From NCBI GenBank assembly GCA_905213895.1, contig CAJMKE010000007.1:56315-120314 (forward strand): 64,000 nucleotides of DNA, given 5' to 3'. The stretch's first letter is position 1, and the number at the start of each line of letters is the position of its first letter. Origin of the DNA: an uncultured Alistipes sp. (GTDB lineage Bacteria > Bacteroidota > Bacteroidia > Bacteroidales > Rikenellaceae). The position numbers and the translations under genes are program-made. Positions 1 through 7,138 of the stretch are shown piece after piece. Under the pieces are notes generated by a model. The model saw only the letters and a program-made list of their open reading frames with translations, was not told the DNA's origin and did no database searches.

Positions 1-739
1 AGGCTACGATTCGTTCATCATGAAGGACGGTAACGCGAACATGCTCTCGCTGCGCGTGGTTCTCGAACGTAATTCGACCGACCAGCCGATATATCCGCGC
101 CGCGGTTCGAACATCTCGGTTTCGTTGCAGATTACGCCTCCGTTCTCGGCTTGGGACGGCAAGAAATACTCCGACCCGACGCTCAGCGACCAGCAGCGTT
201 GGAGATGGATAGAGTTCCACAAGTGGCAACTCAAAGCGCAGTGGTTTCAGGCACTTACGTCGAATAACAACCTCGTGCTGATGGCAAAGGCGGAGATGGG
301 ATTCCTCGGACACTACAACAAGAACAAGGTGTCGCCGTTCGAACGGTTCCAGGTCGGTGGCGACGGTATGTCGGGTTACAGCATCTACGGTGTGGACATC
401 ATCTCGCTGCGCGGTTACGAAGACGGCGACCTCGACCCTGTGGGCAGTTCCTATTCGGTGGCGTACAACAAGTATACGCTCGAACTGCGTTACCCGATTA
501 TCCTCAAACCGTCGTCGCAAATCTACGTACTCGGATTCCTCGAAGGCGGTAACGGATTCTCGTCGTGGAAGGATTTCTCGCCGTTCAAAATCAAGCGTTC
601 GGCTGGTGTCGGCGTCCGTCTCTATCTGCCTATCGTCGGTATGCTCGGTATCGACTGGGGCTGGGGATTCGATGCTCCGGCGGGTCAGACCAAACGCAGC
701 GGCAGCCAGTTCCATTTCGTAATCGGTCAGAATTTCTAA
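1..739 (+). CDS. bamA: BamA outer-membrane assembly protein, C-terminal part
   Basis: The 5' end lies outside the window; the open frame enters at base 2 and gives about 245 residues. This is the C-terminal half of the BamA/Omp85 beta-barrel, which inserts outer-membrane proteins. Visible support: alternating barrel strands, an RGYEDGDL segment close to the VRGF/Y loop-6 motif of Omp85 proteins, and a terminal strand ending in Phe (FVIGQNF), the usual beta-signal. Two OmpH/Skp-type periplasmic chaperones follow on the same strand, the common bamA-skp arrangement. Essential housekeeping gene; the family call is firm, the N-terminal POTRA domains are not visible. Confidence 0.93.
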   Translation, partial: GYDSFIMKDGNANMLSLRVVLERNSTDQPIYPRRGSNISVSLQITPPFSAWDGKKYSDPTLSDQQRWRWIEFHKWQLKAQWFQALTSNNNLVLMAKAEMGFLGHYNKNKVSPFERFQVGGDGMSGYSIYGVDIISLRGYEDGDLDPVGSSYSVAYNKYTLELRYPIILKPSSQIYVLGFLEGGNGFSSWKDFSPFKIKRSAGVGVRLYLPIVGMLGIDWGWGFDAPAGQTKRSGSQFHFVIGQNF

Positions 740-831
740 ACGGTTGCGCGGCGGGAATTTATTATTTGGCAATATATTTGATTCGGTATGCGTTATACAG
801 TATAAAACGTAACCAACAAGGAGGAAAGATT

Positions 832-1341
832 ATGAAACGTTTGATTTTGACAGCAGCAGTGATTCTGGCGAGCGCGATGACGGCTTTCGCGCAGAAATAT
901 ATCGTCGTGGACAGCGAGAAGATTTTCAAGTCCGTTGCCGAGTACAACGAGGCGATAAAGACGCTCGACGAAATGTCGGAGAAGTATCAGGAGGCGGTGG
1001 ACGCGAAATTCAAGGATATAGAGAATCTCTATTCGACCTACGTTTCGCAGAAGGCATCGCTCTCGACCGCGACCCGCAACGCCTACGAGCAGCAGATTCT
1101 GTCGCAGGAGAAGGCTGCGACGGAGTACCAGCAGTCTATATTCGGCAACAACGGCGTAATCATGAAAAAACGCATCGAACTGATACAGCCTATCCAGAGC
1201 CGCGTGTTCTCGGCGATAGAGAAATATGCCAAGGAGAACGGCTTCGATATGGTCGTCGACATCGCATCGAATCCGTCGGTGCTTTTCTACTCCGATTCGG
1301 TGAATCACACGGATGCCATCATAAATCTTTTGAAAAAATAA
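832..1341 (+). CDS. OmpH/Skp-family periplasmic chaperone (first copy)
   Basis: 169 residues. A signal peptide (basic MKR start, hydrophobic core, cleavage near AFAQ) is followed by the long charged helix typical of Skp/OmpH, which holds unfolded outer-membrane proteins in the periplasm for BamA. The start at 832 is chosen over an upstream in-frame extension because it is preceded by a good ribosome site (AAGGAGG at 818-824) and by the signal peptide. It sits 92 bases after bamA and 45 bases before a second OmpH-like gene, probably in one transcription unit. The C-terminus (FDMVVDIASNPSVLFYSD) matches the usual beta-strand that closes the family trimer. Confidence 0.9.
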   Translation: MKRLILTAAVILASAMTAFAQKYIVVDSEKIFKSVAEYNEAIKTLDEMSEKYQEAVDAKFKDIENLYSTYVSQKASLSTATRNAYEQQILSQEKAATEYQQSIFGNNGVIMKKRIELIQPIQSRVFSAIEKYAKENGFDMVVDIASNPSVLFYSDSVNHTDAIINLLKK

Positions 1342-1386
1342 AAAAATCAAGTAATTTTATATCGTAAAAACAAATCGAAAATTCTT

Positions 1387-1920
1387 ATGAAAAGATTTAT
1401 CAAACTAACCCTCGCAGTGGCGATGACGATGATTTCGACCTCGCTCTATGCACAGAAACTTGCCCGTATAAACATGCAGGAGATTGTCTCCGTCATGCCG
1501 GAGTTCAAGGAGATGCAGACCAATCTCGAAACTTTCGGCAAGGATTTGCAGGAGCAGTTGGAGCAGATTCAGGTCGAGTTCAACAATAAGGCTGCCGATT
1601 TCCAGAAGAATCAGGCTACCATGGCTGAATCCGTAAAGCAGTTCAAGCAGCAGGAGTTGGAGCAACTCCAAAACCGTTATATGGAGTTCCAGCGCGTTGC
1701 GCAGAGCGACTATCAGAACAAGTCCAATGAACTCTTCGAGCCGGTGCAGAAGAAGGCTATGGAGGCTGTGAGCAAGGTTGCCAAGGCTGGCGGCTATACT
1801 GCCGTTTTCGATACCTCGGCAATGGGTCTCGCGTTCTATGACGAAGCGCTGCTGACCGACCTTGCGGCTGCCGTCAAGGCTGAACTCGGCATCAAGGACG
1901 AGCCTGCTCCCGCTAAATAA
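1387..1920 (+). CDS. OmpH/Skp-family periplasmic chaperone (second copy)
   Basis: 177 residues with a signal peptide (cleavage near LYAQ), then KLARINMQEIVSVMPEF and a long Gln/Glu-rich coiled-coil region with many KQQELEQLQ-like heptads, ending in a YTAVFDTSAMGLAFYDE strand. This is the OmpH/Skp architecture. Tandem Skp-like genes after bamA are common in Bacteroidales, and the two copies may work as separate or mixed trimers. A strong hairpin follows at 1942-1970 and probably ends the bamA-ompH unit. Confidence 0.9.
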   Translation: MKRFIKLTLAVAMTMISTSLYAQKLARINMQEIVSVMPEFKEMQTNLETFGKDLQEQLEQIQVEFNNKAADFQKNQATMAESVKQFKQQELEQLQNRYMEFQRVAQSDYQNKSNELFEPVQKKAMEAVSKVAKAGGYTAVFDTSAMGLAFYDEALLTDLAAAVKAELGIKDEPAPAK

Positions 1921-1941
1921 TTTACAGTTTAACCGATAAAC

Positions 1942-1970
1942 AAAGGCGACTATATCGAATAGTCGCCTTT
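1942..1970 (+). terminator. Hairpin after the ompH genes
   Basis: Perfect 11-bp arms (AAAGGCGACTA at 1942-1952 and its complement at 1960-1970) around a short loop, followed by TTTGTTG. It lies 22 bases after the second ompH stop. Confidence 0.75.
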
Positions 1971-1974
1971 GTTG

Positions 1975-2010
1975 TTTAAAGTCCTTAATGACCTTAAAGA
2001 CTTTAAGGAC
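1975..2010. repeat. 9-bp tandem repeat array R1
   Basis: Four contiguous 9-bp units of the form YTTAARGNC, then seven Ts. The outer units (AAAGTCCTTAA and TTAAGGACTTT) are complementary, so the array can fold into a hairpin. One of seven such arrays in this window, all outside genes. Confidence 0.7.
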
Positions 2011-2017
2011 TTTTTTT

Positions 2018-2046
2018 AGGTGGGGGCTGCTAAACAGCCCCCACCT
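2018..2046. terminator. GC-rich hairpin between convergent genes
   Basis: Perfect 12-bp arms (AGGTGGGGGCTG at 2018-2029 and its complement at 2035-2046) around CTAAA. It lies just after the stop of the minus-strand nuclease gene. Neither side has a T-run directly after the stem, so intrinsic termination is likely but not certain. Confidence 0.5.
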
Positions 2047-2054
2047 AAAATGTC

Positions 2055-2879
2055 TTATCTCCCGAAAATATCGTTGAGCAGTTTCGCGAGACGATAGCCG
2101 GCTCTGCGAATCTGGTCTTCCGCCAGAGGCGTAAACTCGTTGAGATACGGTACGCGTTTGAGTTCCGCACCCTCCTTGTAGGCATGGACGGGATACGAAC
2201 GGCGTGCCGAATCCTCCGCCCAGTCGTAAGGCTCTCCCGCGACGGTCGCGGCTATGCGCTCGTCGCTCCACGTGTCGAGCAGCAGCGCAGTGTCGCTGAA
2301 CGAGAACGGATTGCGGCGCGTGAAAACCTCTTCGTCCCAGAACGTGTGATACTTGACATTGCGGTTGTCGAAACGCACCTTGTATTTGCCGATTGACATG
2401 TCCTCCGGATTGTACTGGATATGCTCCGGACAATGCATGTCGCCGACCAGATGCACAAGCATGATAACGCGCTGCATTATCGTCGAATCCGTCATGTTCT
2501 TTCTTGCGTTGCGCAACTCCTTGGCGTACTCGTCGATGAAATGAACGCAGTTCTTGACGTAGCGTCCGTTGTCGTTGAATCCGCGGAACGGCTTGAAATC
2601 CTTGTCCACCTCGAACGTGTGCGGATAGACGTTCACGCGCTTGCCGTTGGTAGGGTCGAAACCGTAATCGACGAGCCATTCGGCACGGTAGTAGTCGGGG
2701 TAGGTGGCGTAGAAGACTATCGACTGTTTGCCGAAATATTTCGCCAACTCCCTTTTCGCTTTCGGCGTTAGATTGTTCTCGGCGATTTTCGCGACGGTCG
2801 TATGCCCGAGTATGCCCCATGCGAAAGTGCTGTTCATGGCGAACAGCACCCCCGCGGCGATAAGTATAAGTCGTTTCAT
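2055..2879 (-). CDS. S1/P1-family zinc nuclease, secreted
   Basis: 274 residues. The N-terminal signal peptide ends near STFA, leaving a mature protein starting WGILGHTTVAKIAE. An N-terminal Trp followed by G-x-x-GH is the S1/P1 nuclease hallmark, where the amino terminus itself binds zinc. Further expected ligand motifs are present: HFIDEY, HLVGDMHCPEH and HTFWDEE. The family cuts single-stranded nucleic acids or 3'-nucleotides. The start at 2879 gives the signal peptide; longer upstream reading overlaps the sulfatase gene. It begins 2 bases after the sulfatase stop, so the pair is translationally coupled. Possible role: salvage of nucleic acid in the periplasm. Confidence 0.87.
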   Translation of the reverse strand: MKRLILIAAGVLFAMNSTFAWGILGHTTVAKIAENNLTPKAKRELAKYFGKQSIVFYATYPDYYRAEWLVDYGFDPTNGKRVNVYPHTFEVDKDFKPFRGFNDNGRYVKNCVHFIDEYAKELRNARKNMTDSTIMQRVIMLVHLVGDMHCPEHIQYNPEDMSIGKYKVRFDNRNVKYHTFWDEEVFTRRNPFSFSDTALLLDTWSDERIAATVAGEPYDWAEDSARRSYPVHAYKEGAELKRVPYLNEFTPLAEDQIRRAGYRLAKLLNDIFGR

Positions 2880-2881
2880 GA

Positions 2882-4453
2882 CTATTTCTTGTTCTTCAAC
2901 TCTTTCAACTCCTTCTTCCAGAGGTCGTATTTGTCGCAGATTTCGCCGTCGAGCAACTTCTGCCACTCCTCCGGATGATATTTCTGCACGAAGTAGCGTG
3001 GACGGTTCTCGTCGCGGCGCGAATCGTCGAGTTTGCGCGTCAGACGGTCTTCGATTCCCGCGTCGTAGTTGTTGCGGTTCCAGTCGTCCATGTATTCGCG
3101 CATACGGTTGAGTACCGGCAGCATCTCGGGCTTCGCCGCCAGATTGTTTACGCAGTAAGGGTCGGCGGTGTAGTCGTACAACTCCTCTACCGGCTTCGAG
3201 TCGGCGAGGAACAACAGTTGGGTGGCGTTGAGTTTGTTCTCCGCTTTCAGACGGCGCATGATGTGCAGCGCAGGACGGTAGAGGTCCATATAAATATGGT
3301 GCTGGTCGTAAGGGTCCTGCGGGAAGTAGTTGCGGATGTAGACGTAGCGGTCGTCGTTCACGCCGCGGATGCACTCCATCACCTCGTCCCAGTTGTCGCG
3401 GGCAGTGTAGACGTACTCGTGTCCGTCCTTGCTCTCGGCATCGAAGATGTTGAGCGGCTTGCCCTGATAATACGACGGCTGCTCGATGCCTGCCAGATGC
3501 AGGATAGACGCCGTGATGTCGAGTTCGCTGACGAGTTCGTTCACGACGGCATGTTCGATGCCCTTGCCCCAGACTATCATCGGTACTCGCGTACCCTCGT
3601 CGTAGAGGAATCCCTTGGCGCGGATGTCGGCACGTCCGTTGTCGGCGATGAAAATCACTATGGTGTTGTCTTTCTGATTGTCGTCTTCGAGTTTCTTCAT
3701 CAGTTTTCCGACCTCGGCGTCCATGTATTCCACCTGGTCGAGATAGCAGGCGTACTCCTCGCGGATTTTCGGATGGTCTGCCATGTAAGGCGGCAGCACG
3801 ACCTCAGCAGGATTCACCGGATGTTCGGACTGCTCGCGAATCGATTTCCACCAGTCGCCGCGGTGTGTAACGTAGAGCGTTACCTGCTTGAAGAACGGCA
3901 TGTCGGAGGATTCGGCGTCATAGAGTTTGTCGAACAGACCGAATTTGGTCTTGCCGTCGTATTCGCCCGTGCGGTCGTAGCGGAAGTTGCAGTCGATTTT
4001 GCGGCTCGACTCATGGTCGCTGGTGGTGTTGTTCGGATTCTCGAAACAGTCGCGGTCGCCGAGTATGCAGGTGTAGCCTGCCTCGCGCAGATAGTAGGTG
4101 AACGGTTTGATGGAATCCGGCAGTGCCTTGTCGCGGTTGCTGCGATGGTTGTGCGAAGCCGTAATCGTGTGGTGCAGTCCGGTGAGCATCGCCGAGCGGG
4201 TCGGCGAACTGAGCGGGGCGCAGCAGCGTGCGTTGGTGTACATCACGCCCTCCGCCGCCAGACGGTCGATGTTCGGTGTCTTGACGGCGGGGCAGCCGTA
4301 GCAGCCGAGGTCGAGCGTCATGTCTTCGGCGATAATCCACAGAATGTTCGGACGTTCGTTGTCGGCTGGCTTTTCGGCTTTCTGCTGTGCGCAGCCGCCG
4401 ATTACCGACGAACCGATTGCGAGAGAAACGGGGATAAATGATTTCTTGTTCAT
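2882..4453 (-). CDS. Sulfatase lipoprotein, Ser-type, sulfamidase-like
   Basis: 523 residues. A lipobox (VIGGC, Cys21) suggests membrane anchoring. The alkaline-phosphatase fold is shown by the N-terminal metal motif (RPNILWIIAEDM), the S-x-P-T-R active site (Ser82 to Arg86, followed by SAMLTG) and IADNGRADIRAKG further on. The residue to be turned into formylglycine is Ser, the type matured by radical-SAM anSME enzymes in anaerobes. The order of motifs resembles heparan N-sulfatases (sulfamidases), but the substrate cannot be read from sequence. It is the first gene of a two-gene unit with the S1/P1 nuclease. No maturase gene is in the window. Confidence 0.88.
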   Translation of the reverse strand: MNKKSFIPVSLAIGSSVIGGCAQQKAEKPADNERPNILWIIAEDMTLDLGCYGCPAVKTPNIDRLAAEGVMYTNARCCAPLSSPTRSAMLTGLHHTITASHNHRSNRDKALPDSIKPFTYYLREAGYTCILGDRDCFENPNNTTSDHESSRKIDCNFRYDRTGEYDGKTKFGLFDKLYDAESSDMPFFKQVTLYVTHRGDWWKSIREQSEHPVNPAEVVLPPYMADHPKIREEYACYLDQVEYMDAEVGKLMKKLEDDNQKDNTIVIFIADNGRADIRAKGFLYDEGTRVPMIVWGKGIEHAVVNELVSELDITASILHLAGIEQPSYYQGKPLNIFDAESKDGHEYVYTARDNWDEVMECIRGVNDDRYVYIRNYFPQDPYDQHHIYMDLYRPALHIMRRLKAENKLNATQLLFLADSKPVEELYDYTADPYCVNNLAAKPEMLPVLNRMREYMDDWNRNNYDAGIEDRLTRKLDDSRRDENRPRYFVQKYHPEEWQKLLDGEICDKYDLWKKELKELKNKK

Positions 4454-4544
4454 GTATTTTTAGTTTGGTGTGTTTCTGTACATATGTAGGACACATTTCC
4501 TGCCCGATACACCCAACCGGAGCGGAAAAAATATCGGACTAAAA

Positions 4545-4573
4545 GAATAGGCTTGTACGAAACAAGCCTATTC
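4545..4573 (-). terminator. Terminator of the 4.6-18.5 kb SusC/SusD operon
   Basis: Perfect 12-bp arms (4545-4556 and 4562-4573), followed on the minus strand by TTTTAG. It lies 14 bases past the stop of the last operon reading frame at 4587. Confidence 0.75.
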
Positions 4574-4586
4574 CTGATGTGCGGTA

Positions 4587-5129
4587 TTATTTCTTCGAAA
4601 TCTTTATCTTTCCGATGCAGAAGCGGTTCGCCACGGCATTTCCTCCGGCGGCGGCTTTCTGCTCGCTGTCATTGGAGATTACGAGTACCGAATCGCCGTT
4701 TACGCCCGAAAGCGGAATCGAGCCGTTGAACCAAGTATTCTTCTCTTGCGTGATTCGGTTGTCGAGTTCGTTGAGGTCGAACGTGGTCGCTGCCGTTTCG
4801 TCGTCGTTCAGAACCTTGAAGGTTATATAGTGTATATCGCCCGTTGCCGTGGTTCCGAAATCGAGGTTGATGTCTATCGCCGAATTGGCGGCGGCACCTG
4901 CGAGAGCCGCTGCCGGCAATGTCAAATCACCTACGTTGGCTTTACCTTTTGTACGACCGAATTTCAGCGCGCCGAAGTTGAAGTATATGTAGGCGTTCGA
5001 AACCGAGTAGCCGTGTTTTGCCCACAGTGCCGCTACGTTTTCGTTGCCGTCGACGAATGTCTTTATCGGTCCGTCTGCCCATTCGTCTACCGTCGATGCG
5101 GCTCCCGAATAATTGACGTCGTCGTTTAT
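4587..5129 (-). pseudogene. 3' remainder of the interrupted surface lipoprotein gene
   Basis: About 180 codons that continue in exactly the same frame after the TAG at 5130-5132 and end just before the operon terminator. The translation resumes as INDDVNYSG and runs to GNAVANRFCIGKIKISKK. It ends like the neighbouring 7139-9571 protein (RVGLDNIRISKYD), so it is the missing C-terminal beta-sandwich. The paralogous stretch in that neighbour reads EDNFDWLDETW where this gene reads DDLE-stop-IND, so the stop most simply replaces a Trp codon (TGG to TAG). There is no start codon or ribosome site here for separate translation. It could be a real nonsense mutation, a read error or a suppressed stop. 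Confidence 0.75.
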
Positions 5130-6962
5130 CTATTCTAAATCGTCGCAGAACAGAACGTCTTTCGCAACCTCCGTCGTTTCGCTCCATTCGCTGTCCGACG
5201 AGATGCCTTCCACTCCCAAAGCCTGTACTTTCAGTGTTGCATTTAGCAGCGCGATGTCGGTATTGTCGATCGTCAGAACATTGTCGGTCGTCGTGCCTTC
5301 CACAGGATTGCCGTTGATTACGGCGGAATACTTGTAACCCGAATGCGCACCTGCGATCTCGTCCCATGCCAATACTATCGGACGGGTCGTAACGCCATCT
5401 TCGGTAATAGGTGCGAACATCGACAGACGCAGGTTCTGAGGAGTGTCGAGCGGTTCCGCTGTTTCGATATTGTCGATTACGAGGTTATCCACTATCGCCC
5501 GCGGAGTCTTGCTTGCCGTACCTATGCTGATCGAAACGACCGTTTCGGCGGTAGCCCCCAATACAACGAACGATACTTCGCCGAGCGTGCCGTAATTGTT
5601 GAGATCTGCGGCAACGGTCGCTTCCGTTCCGACACCGTTGATAAGTCCCTCACCCGCAACTATCTTGGCGACGACCGGATGAGTATTCGCATCGGTACCT
5701 TTCCACTTCATGGCGTCGAATCTGACGGACAGATTTTTGCCATCGATGCCCGTGCGGCACGGCAGATAGAACGTGCCTACGCCGCTCGATGTGCCGACCT
5801 TTATGCAGCCGGCCATTTCGGTCAACCGGTAGAGCGAGGATGCGTAGTTTCCGACGAAATCGCCCCAGCCGCGGCTCGAAAGATATGCCGCTATCGTAGC
5901 CGCATTCATCGAGTTGATTTGCTCCGTTCCCTGAACGTTGCTCGCGCAGTTGGTAATGTAAGGCGTTTCGCCGTCGGTAATCTTGATAGCCGTCATACCA
6001 GGAAGGTATCCCTCGGCATCGTTCAGTGCGTCGCCGCCCCAGATGCAGAGGTCGTAGTTGTTGATGTAGACGTGCTTTTCGTCGGCTTTCGCGAGATTGA
6101 GTTTCAGCGTGCCGATTTTGCCTGCCGCGCATTCCACTGCGTTCTTGTAGTGGAATACATAGCAGTTGGCATCGGTTTCGACGGTTACTTTGAGCGTATG
6201 CGTACCCGGCAGAACCGCCATGTAGACCTTTCCCTCTCCCGCAGCGGCGGGAACGGCGAACGGCTCGGCGAGATTGACTATCGCCGCCTTGCGCCGAATC
6301 GAAGATGCGAAATCCCATACGTCCGTCGTCAGGTCGTACTTGTAGCCGCCGGCGATAGTGTTGTCGCTGACTGCCGTTACGCTCTTCACCTTTTCGCCCG
6401 AAGCATCGGCACCGTAGATGTCGAAGCAGAGAACCGATGCCGTCGCCTTGAAAACGAGCTTCGTCGATTCGTTCTCGACAAGCGTTGCCGGTTCGGATAC
6501 CATCGTTATGTATTTTCCGGCTTCGAATGCCCCTGCAACGGATTGTGTCTGTCCGGAGTTGAGCGAAATCCAGATGTCGGTCGCACCCGTGGAGTTGAAA
6601 TCCTTGAAACTGCCGTCCGTTGCGTATTCGCGGTACGGGAAATAGGCGTACATCGTACCTGCGGTCTGCGTGCCGCCCGAGGTTTCGAATGCTCCCGAAC
6701 CGTCGGTTACGGCTTTCAGGTTGATGTCGGTCGCTCCCGCGCCTACGACGGTTACGCCGAGTTCGTCGGTCGCGTTCCACGAGAGTTTTCCCGTCGCTTC
6801 GTCGCGGTCGGTTCGCGTGTCGGCGATTTGCGCGTCGATTTGCAGTGCGACGCTGCCGCCCTTCTGTGCGATGTCGGTTGATTCGTCGATGTCGTTCGTA
6901 CAGCCGGCGAGCGTCATTGCCGTTGCGGCAATGAACGCGATGCTTTTGATAATCTTCTTCAT
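5130..6962 (-). CDS. Fimbrillin-like surface lipoprotein, truncated by TAG
   Basis: 610 residues to the TAG; about 791 if the stop were read through. The start at 6962 gives a lipobox (MTLAGC). Residues about 30-300 resemble the fimbrillin/Mfa-like fold: an IADTRTDRD motif, then W-x-x-x-D-x-L-x-V. A middle domain follows (AEGYLPGMTAIKITDGE...), then an FN3-like segment and the start of a C-terminal domain that is cut off. It is the last gene of the operon led by susC at 15156-18494. Such trailing lipoproteins in SusCD operons are usually surface-exposed ligand-binding proteins. Exact ligand unknown. The loss of the C-terminal domain may leave it inactive. Confidence 0.7.
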   Translation of the reverse strand: MKKIIKSIAFIAATAMTLAGCTNDIDESTDIAQKGGSVALQIDAQIADTRTDRDEATGKLSWNATDELGVTVVGAGATDINLKAVTDGSGAFETSGGTQTAGTMYAYFPYREYATDGSFKDFNSTGATDIWISLNSGQTQSVAGAFEAGKYITMVSEPATLVENESTKLVFKATASVLCFDIYGADASGEKVKSVTAVSDNTIAGGYKYDLTTDVWDFASSIRRKAAIVNLAEPFAVPAAAGEGKVYMAVLPGTHTLKVTVETDANCYVFHYKNAVECAAGKIGTLKLNLAKADEKHVYINNYDLCIWGGDALNDAEGYLPGMTAIKITDGETPYITNCASNVQGTEQINSMNAATIAAYLSSRGWGDFVGNYASSLYRLTEMAGCIKVGTSSGVGTFYLPCRTGIDGKNLSVRFDAMKWKGTDANTHPVVAKIVAGEGLINGVGTEATVAADLNNYGTLGEVSFVVLGATAETVVSISIGTASKTPRAIVDNLVIDNIETAEPLDTPQNLRLSMFAPITEDGVTTRPIVLAWDEIAGAHSGYKYSAVINGNPVEGTTTDNVLTIDNTDIALLNATLKVQALGVEGISSDSEWSETTEVAKDVLFCDDLE

Positions 6963-6982
6963 TGTTCGATTGCTTTTAACGG

Positions 6983-7117
6983 TTATTCGTAATCCCTGTT
7001 TGTCCAGTCGTCGTCTATCGACGGCAATCCCGATTCTGCCGAAATCGCGAAGCCTTGCTCCGCCGTGCAGCGGCACACCCTCAGGTCGGGGTAGCGGTAA
7101 TCTCTTTTCATTTCCAT
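6983..7117 (-). CDS. Small peptide gene in the SusCD operon (44 aa)
   Basis: A 44-codon frame fills the only sizeable gap in the operon. It runs MEMKRDYRYPDLR to DDDWTNRDYE. A second ATG two codons later (MKRDYRYP) is an equally good start. The layout, a basic M-K-R-x-Y-x-x-P start, a short hydrophobic middle and an acidic DW/DY end, matches a class of tiny peptides often found beside fimbrillin and surface-lipoprotein genes in Bacteroidales. It has no signal peptide or lipobox. Function unknown. The fit to the gap and the family-like ends support it being real. Confidence 0.5.
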   Translation of the reverse strand: MEMKRDYRYPDLRVCRCTAEQGFAISAESGLPSIDDDWTNRDYE

Positions 7118-7138
7118 CTTGATTGTAGTTTTATGGTG

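Noticed and set aside
565..831. N-terminal extension of the first ompH gene
   Set aside because: It overlaps bamA in another frame and would bury the signal peptide; the ribosome site and signal peptide place the start at 832.
2975..4441. 488-codon plus-strand frame opposite the sulfatase
   Set aside because: Long Val/Arg-rich antisense frames occur opposite most GC-rich genes here (also 8369-9520, 9711-11513, 12127-13506); no motif, start signal or family likeness.
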